Source: Bacillus sp. EB106-08-02-XG196 | GTDB taxonomy: Bacteria > Bacillota > Bacilli > Bacillales > Cytobacillaceae | NCBI RefSeq assembly: GCF_013396335.1 | Contig: NZ_JABWSY010000020.1 | Span: forward strand, 1 to 64,000 | Direction of reading: 5' to 3' | Length of the DNA: 64,000 nt | Part shown: positions 61,324-64,000 of the stretch, in pieces | Position numbering within the stretch: the first letter of the stretch is position 1 | Layout: every line of letters starts with the position of its first letter | Translations under genes and position numbers: made by a program | Notes under the pieces: generated by a model | The model's input: only the letters and a program-made list of their open reading frames with translations | Told to the model about the DNA's origin: nothing | The model's database searches: none

Positions 61324-62538
61324 ATGAACTACTTGATCCGAAGTAAAAGGTTAGTAACTGTCAGTCAGTTAGGGACGTTGGAAGATGGCGCAATGGTTAT
61401 TGAAAATGGAAAAATAGCTGAGATTGGCAGCTGGGATAGTTTGAAGGAGAAATTTCCGGATTCCGTTTTGATTGATTGTTCAAACTATGTAATTACACCT
61501 TCATTAGTAGATTGTCATACTCACTTACTAGAATTTGCTCCAACCTCTCTTTATCCGGTGACGCCTGAAACTCATTTTTTGGCTGGAAAAGCGATTCTCT
61601 TTCAAGCATTGTCAGCAGGGATCACGGCACTTGGGGAGCAAATCTGCGGTCATCCGCTATGCGATTTTTCAAAGGAAGATTATCAAAAAGCCGTTCAAGA
61701 TTTACCACTTGATGTTTCCTTTGCAACAACTAGCATTTCGATTGGTTTCGAAAATTTGGCTCATTTTACTTCCATCTCACAATCGCGAGCTGTTACACAA
61801 TACGATTTATCTGACCCGGTTTTAGTGCAGATGATTGCACTTGAAAGTGACTATCCTGGTGAAAATATCTTTATCAATGCCACACCAGCAAATTTCACCG
61901 AAAAAGAAGTACCGCGGGCTGGAGAGATCATCTACACACTCGAGGAGTTAAAAAATATTGTAAAAATCTATAATCGATTAGGAAAACGAATAGGCGCTCA
62001 CGTTGCAGGTGAGCAAGGTATCAATCTAGCCTTAGAGGCAGGAATCGATGTTTTGCACCATGCACATGGAATAACAGATGAACAAATTGAAAAAGCTGCA
62101 AAACAAGGTGCAAAAATCGTTGCCACTCCAATGGGTGGTACACATCTACGGCCAAACTCTCCAGAGGAAATTCTCAAATTGATGCAAAAAGACATTCCGG
62201 TATCCATCTCAACTGATTCCTATCTGCCACCATACCCAGGAACTCCATGGCTCCCCTTTCATGACCAAACATTACAAGGCCCTGACGTTCTAATGCTAAT
62301 CGCGCAGCCAGCGATGCAGCTGTTAAAGAAACATCATTATGATGAAAATATGATTCTAGCTCTATTAACTGACAATCCTGCTAGGCTATTAGGAAAAGAT
62401 GATCGGTTCGGACGACTAGAAGTAGGTTTAGAAGCAAACTTTTTAGTATCTGAAGGTATTCCTGGACTAGAAATTACAGAGATTGATCAGATAAAAAACG
62501 TTTTTTATAAGGGTGTTAAGGTGATAGATCGAAAATAA
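61324..62538 (+). CDS. Amidohydrolase family protein (imidazolonepropionase-like)
   Basis: A 404-residue metal-dependent amidohydrolase of the TIM-barrel superfamily. Motifs are VDCHTHLLEF (first metal histidines), GAHVAGEQGINLALEAG, DVLHHAHG and STDSYLPPYPGTPW (catalytic Asp). It resembles imidazolonepropionases and related cyclic-amide hydrolases. It is co-directional with, and 6 nt after, the YjiH-like gene. Opening of an imidazolone or hydantoin ring would fit the neighbouring HyuA/DUF917 operon. A weak ribosome site (GGTGTGATG) precedes the ATG. Confidence 0.85.
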   Translation: MNYLIRSKRLVTVSQLGTLEDGAMVIENGKIAEIGSWDSLKEKFPDSVLIDCSNYVITPSLVDCHTHLLEFAPTSLYPVTPETHFLAGKAILFQALSAGITALGEQICGHPLCDFSKEDYQKAVQDLPLDVSFATTSISIGFENLAHFTSISQSRAVTQYDLSDPVLVQMIALESDYPGENIFINATPANFTEKEVPRAGEIIYTLEELKNIVKIYNRLGKRIGAHVAGEQGINLALEAGIDVLHHAHGITDEQIEKAAKQGAKIVATPMGGTHLRPNSPEEILKLMQKDIPVSISTDSYLPPYPGTPWLPFHDQTLQGPDVLMLIAQPAMQLLKKHHYDENMILALLTDNPARLLGKDDRFGRLEVGLEANFLVSEGIPGLEITEIDQIKNVFYKGVKVIDRK

Positions 62539-62540
62539 AA

Positions 62541-62591
62541 AAACGTGCCAGTAACCTACCAACAAAATTTGATGGTGCCTGGCACGTTTTT
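62541..62591. terminator. Terminator of the amidohydrolase gene
   Basis: AAACGTGCCAG and CTGGCACGTTTTT arms, just after the stop codon; usable on both strands. Confidence 0.8.
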
Positions 62592-62665
62592 CCGTTTGTT
62601 GAACCTGTATAGTTTTTTGTAGAAGCTGTACCCTTTTTTGTAGAAACTGTATGGTTTATTACAAC

Positions 62666-62714
62666 AAAAAGTGTCAAGCACCAACCAAATTTGGTGGTAC
62701 CTGACACTTTTTTT
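62666..62714 (-). terminator. Terminator of the nitronate monooxygenase gene
   Basis: AAAAAGTGTCA and TGACACTTTTT arms with an inner ACCA/TGGT stem, directly after the stop. Confidence 0.8.
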
Positions 62715-63688
62715 CAAGCAAAAACTTGGCTTGTTTTCATTACTCTCTCTCTTGCAGCAACATACTCTTGATGAAGCTTCACAATGTACTCCGCTGTACT
62801 CGTGACTTCATTTATTACTCCAATTCCCTGGCCGCTTCCCCAAATATCCTTCCATGCCTTCGCCGTACCACTACCCCCGAAGTTCATTTTCGATGGATCA
62901 CTTTCTGGAAGTGCATGAGGATCCAAACCTGCAGACCGGATGGATGGCGCGAGATAATTGCCATGTACACCAGTGAAAAGAGAGCTATTTACAATATCAT
63001 CTGAGGTACATTCCACAATTGCTTGCTTATATTCCTCCGCTGCCCTTGCTTCGTGGGTTGCAATGAATGGTGAGCCAATATAGGCAAAATCTGCTCCGAT
63101 TGCCTGCGCTGCAAGAATGGCATTTCCATTTGCAATCGAACCCGACAAAGCTAACGGTCCGCTAAACCACTGGCGGATTTCCTGAATCAATGCGAACGGA
63201 CTCTTATCACCCGCATGCCCGCCAGCACCTGCAGCAACTGCAATCAACCCATCTGCGCCTTTATTAATGGCTTTGTGTGCGAACTTGTTATTGATCACAT
63301 CGTGGAACACGATTCCTCCATAGCTGTGTGCAGTTACATTGATTTCTTCACGGGCTCCTAGTGAGGTAATAATGATGGGAACTTTATACTTCACACATAG
63401 TTCCATGTCATGCTCAAGCCGGTCATTGGTTTTGTGGACAATTTGATTAATCGCAAATGGTGCAGCCGGACGCTCTGGATTTTGTGCATTATATGCTGCC
63501 AGCTCTTCTGTGATTTCCGCCAGCCACTCATCGAGCTGTGAGGCTGGTCTTGCATTTAAAGCTGGCATTGAACCAACGATTCCTGCCTTACATTGTTCAA
63601 TAACGAGCTTCGGATTACTAATAATAAAAAGTGGTGAACCAATGACTGGAATCCTCAAATTTTTAAAGATTGACGGGATATTTGACAT
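62714..63688 (-). CDS. Nitronate monooxygenase (2-nitropropane dioxygenase family)
   Basis: A 324-residue FMN TIM-barrel oxygenase that oxidises nitronates to carbonyl compounds and nitrite. The N-terminal IPVIGSPLFIISNP and the glycine-rich IAVAAGAGGHAGDKSPF are family signatures, and DFAYIGSPFIATHEA is a phosphate-binding loop. GGAGG precedes the ATG. The family also includes enzymes on other substrates. No link to the rest of the window is evident, though a nitro-to-amino aromatic theme would be of interest. Confidence 0.88.
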   Translation of the reverse strand: MSNIPSIFKNLRIPVIGSPLFIISNPKLVIEQCKAGIVGSMPALNARPASQLDEWLAEITEELAAYNAQNPERPAAPFAINQIVHKTNDRLEHDMELCVKYKVPIIITSLGAREEINVTAHSYGGIVFHDVINNKFAHKAINKGADGLIAVAAGAGGHAGDKSPFALIQEIRQWFSGPLALSGSIANGNAILAAQAIGADFAYIGSPFIATHEARAAEEYKQAIVECTSDDIVNSSLFTGVHGNYLAPSIRSAGLDPHALPESDPSKMNFGGSGTAKAWKDIWGSGQGIGVINEVTSTAEYIVKLHQEYVAARERVMKTSQVFA

Positions 63689-63820
63689 GGACTCTATTCC
63701 TCCATTCGAATCTACTAGTAGAATACAATTAATATTTCTATTATACAGAAAAACTGTAATAATATGGTTATATTATTTATAAAAAATCATTATTGATAGT
63801 AGCTTGTTCTAAATATATTA

Positions 63821-63846
63821 AGGGACTTCCTAAGGAGTCCCTTTTT
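63821..63846. terminator. Terminator between nitronate monooxygenase and the last gene
   Basis: AGGGACTTCC/AGGAGTCCCT hairpin with a five-T run on the plus strand and an AT-rich tail on the minus strand; it lies 21 nt after the partial gene at the right edge. Confidence 0.65.
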
Positions 63847-63866
63847 CAAAAGATAGGTATTATCTA

Positions 63867-64000
63867 TTAAGTTAGTAACTCGTCTATCAGTTTGATGGCA
63901 CCATTAAGCCGATCCAGATAATCTCCGTTCAGGATTTTATAATCGATGTTATGACTTTTTAATAAAGTCTTTAGATGCTGATTATTTTTCACCCTTACCT
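63867..64000 (-). CDS. 3' end of an unidentified gene, cut by the window
   Basis: An open minus-strand frame enters from the right edge and stops at TAA 63867-63869. About 44 residues are visible, ending in DYLDRLNGAIKLIDELLT. The pattern recalls the end of small P-loop kinases or NadR-like proteins, but too little is visible to assign a family. Confidence 0.5.
   Translation of the reverse strand, partial: VRVKNNQHLKTLLKSHNIDYKILNGDYLDRLNGAIKLIDELLT

Noticed and set aside
1..64000. Mobile elements, prophage genes, CRISPR arrays, tRNA or rRNA genes
   Set aside because: No transposase, integrase, phage structural gene, regularly spaced repeat array or tRNA-like fold was found on either strand by reading.

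Overview
The window looks like chromosomal DNA of a Gram-positive Bacillaceae member, close to Bacillus or Neobacillus. The evidence is an AT-rich sequence, strong AGGAGG-type ribosome binding sites, frequent TTG and GTG starts, an RND pump of the Gram-positive SwrC type, a YpmR-like SGNH hydrolase, an S-layer-anchored subtilisin and two-gene short ChrA transporters. No rRNA, tRNA, transposase, phage gene or CRISPR array was seen. It reads as a catabolic accessory region in which most genes lie on the minus strand.

Layout. (1) 0.4-3.4 kb: SwrC/AcrB-like RND pump. (2) 3.7-7.2 kb: an IclR/PcaR-like regulator divergent from pcaI-pcaJ-pcaF, with a perfect 14-bp inverted-repeat operator at the pcaI promoter. 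(3) 7.3-20.6 kb, minus strand: an arylamine catabolic cluster. In transcription order it holds a creatinase-like M24 hydrolase, HyuA, HyuB, an NCS1 permease, an intradiol dioxygenase, Rieske oxygenase alpha and beta, a gamma-glutamylanilide-synthetase-type glutamine synthetase, a small protein, a PuuD/AtdA2-type amidotransferase and, after a terminator, maleylacetate reductase. (4) 20.9-29.7 kb: two paralogous FadR-type GntR regulators flanking a cytosolic sulfatase and an MFS carrier, a ChrA pair, a formylglycine-generating enzyme (FGE) able to mature the sulfatase, and a LysR regulator. (5) 29.9-31.9 kb: a metallophosphoesterase and an alpha/beta hydrolase gene broken by a stop codon. (6) 32.0-37.1 kb: a xanthine-dehydrogenase-family molybdoenzyme with XdhC and a MocA-like nucleotidyltransferase. 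(7) 39.0-44.3 kb: OFA transporter, MpsC/DUF2294 protein, FdhF/YdeP oxidoreductase and FdhD, with two related leader-RNA attenuators. (8) 44.5-51.2 kb: S8 protease, SEC-C protein, SGNH hydrolase and a GH4 glycosidase. (9) 51.4-62.5 kb: a sigma-54-controlled operon with two DUF917/HyuA pairs and an NCS1 permease, its enhancer-binding regulator, a YjiH-like membrane protein and an amidohydrolase. (10) 62.7 kb to the end: nitronate monooxygenase and the 3' end of an unidentified gene.

How the genes fit together. The intradiol dioxygenase, maleylacetate reductase and PcaIJF form a complete route from hydroxyquinol (1,2,4-trihydroxybenzene) through maleylacetate and 3-oxoadipate to succinyl-CoA plus acetyl-CoA. 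No muconate cycloisomerase, muconolactone isomerase or dienelactone hydrolase is present. The glutamine-synthetase-like, amidotransferase-like and Rieske genes match the aniline dioxygenase system (TdnQ/T/A1/A2, AtdA1-A4). A hydroxylated arylamine such as 4-aminophenol would therefore give hydroxyquinol directly; this substrate is my inference. HyuAB and the creatinase-like protein may release the arylamine from an amide or cyclic-urea precursor, and the sulfatase may remove a sulfate group. Those two links are speculative.

Most notable for follow-up are the Gram-positive arylamine/hydroxyquinol cluster, the paired attenuator RNAs of the formate-dehydrogenase region, the perfect sigma-54 promoter with a four-decamer array upstream, and the reciprocal S8/DUF4253 gene remnants at 38 and 47 kb.
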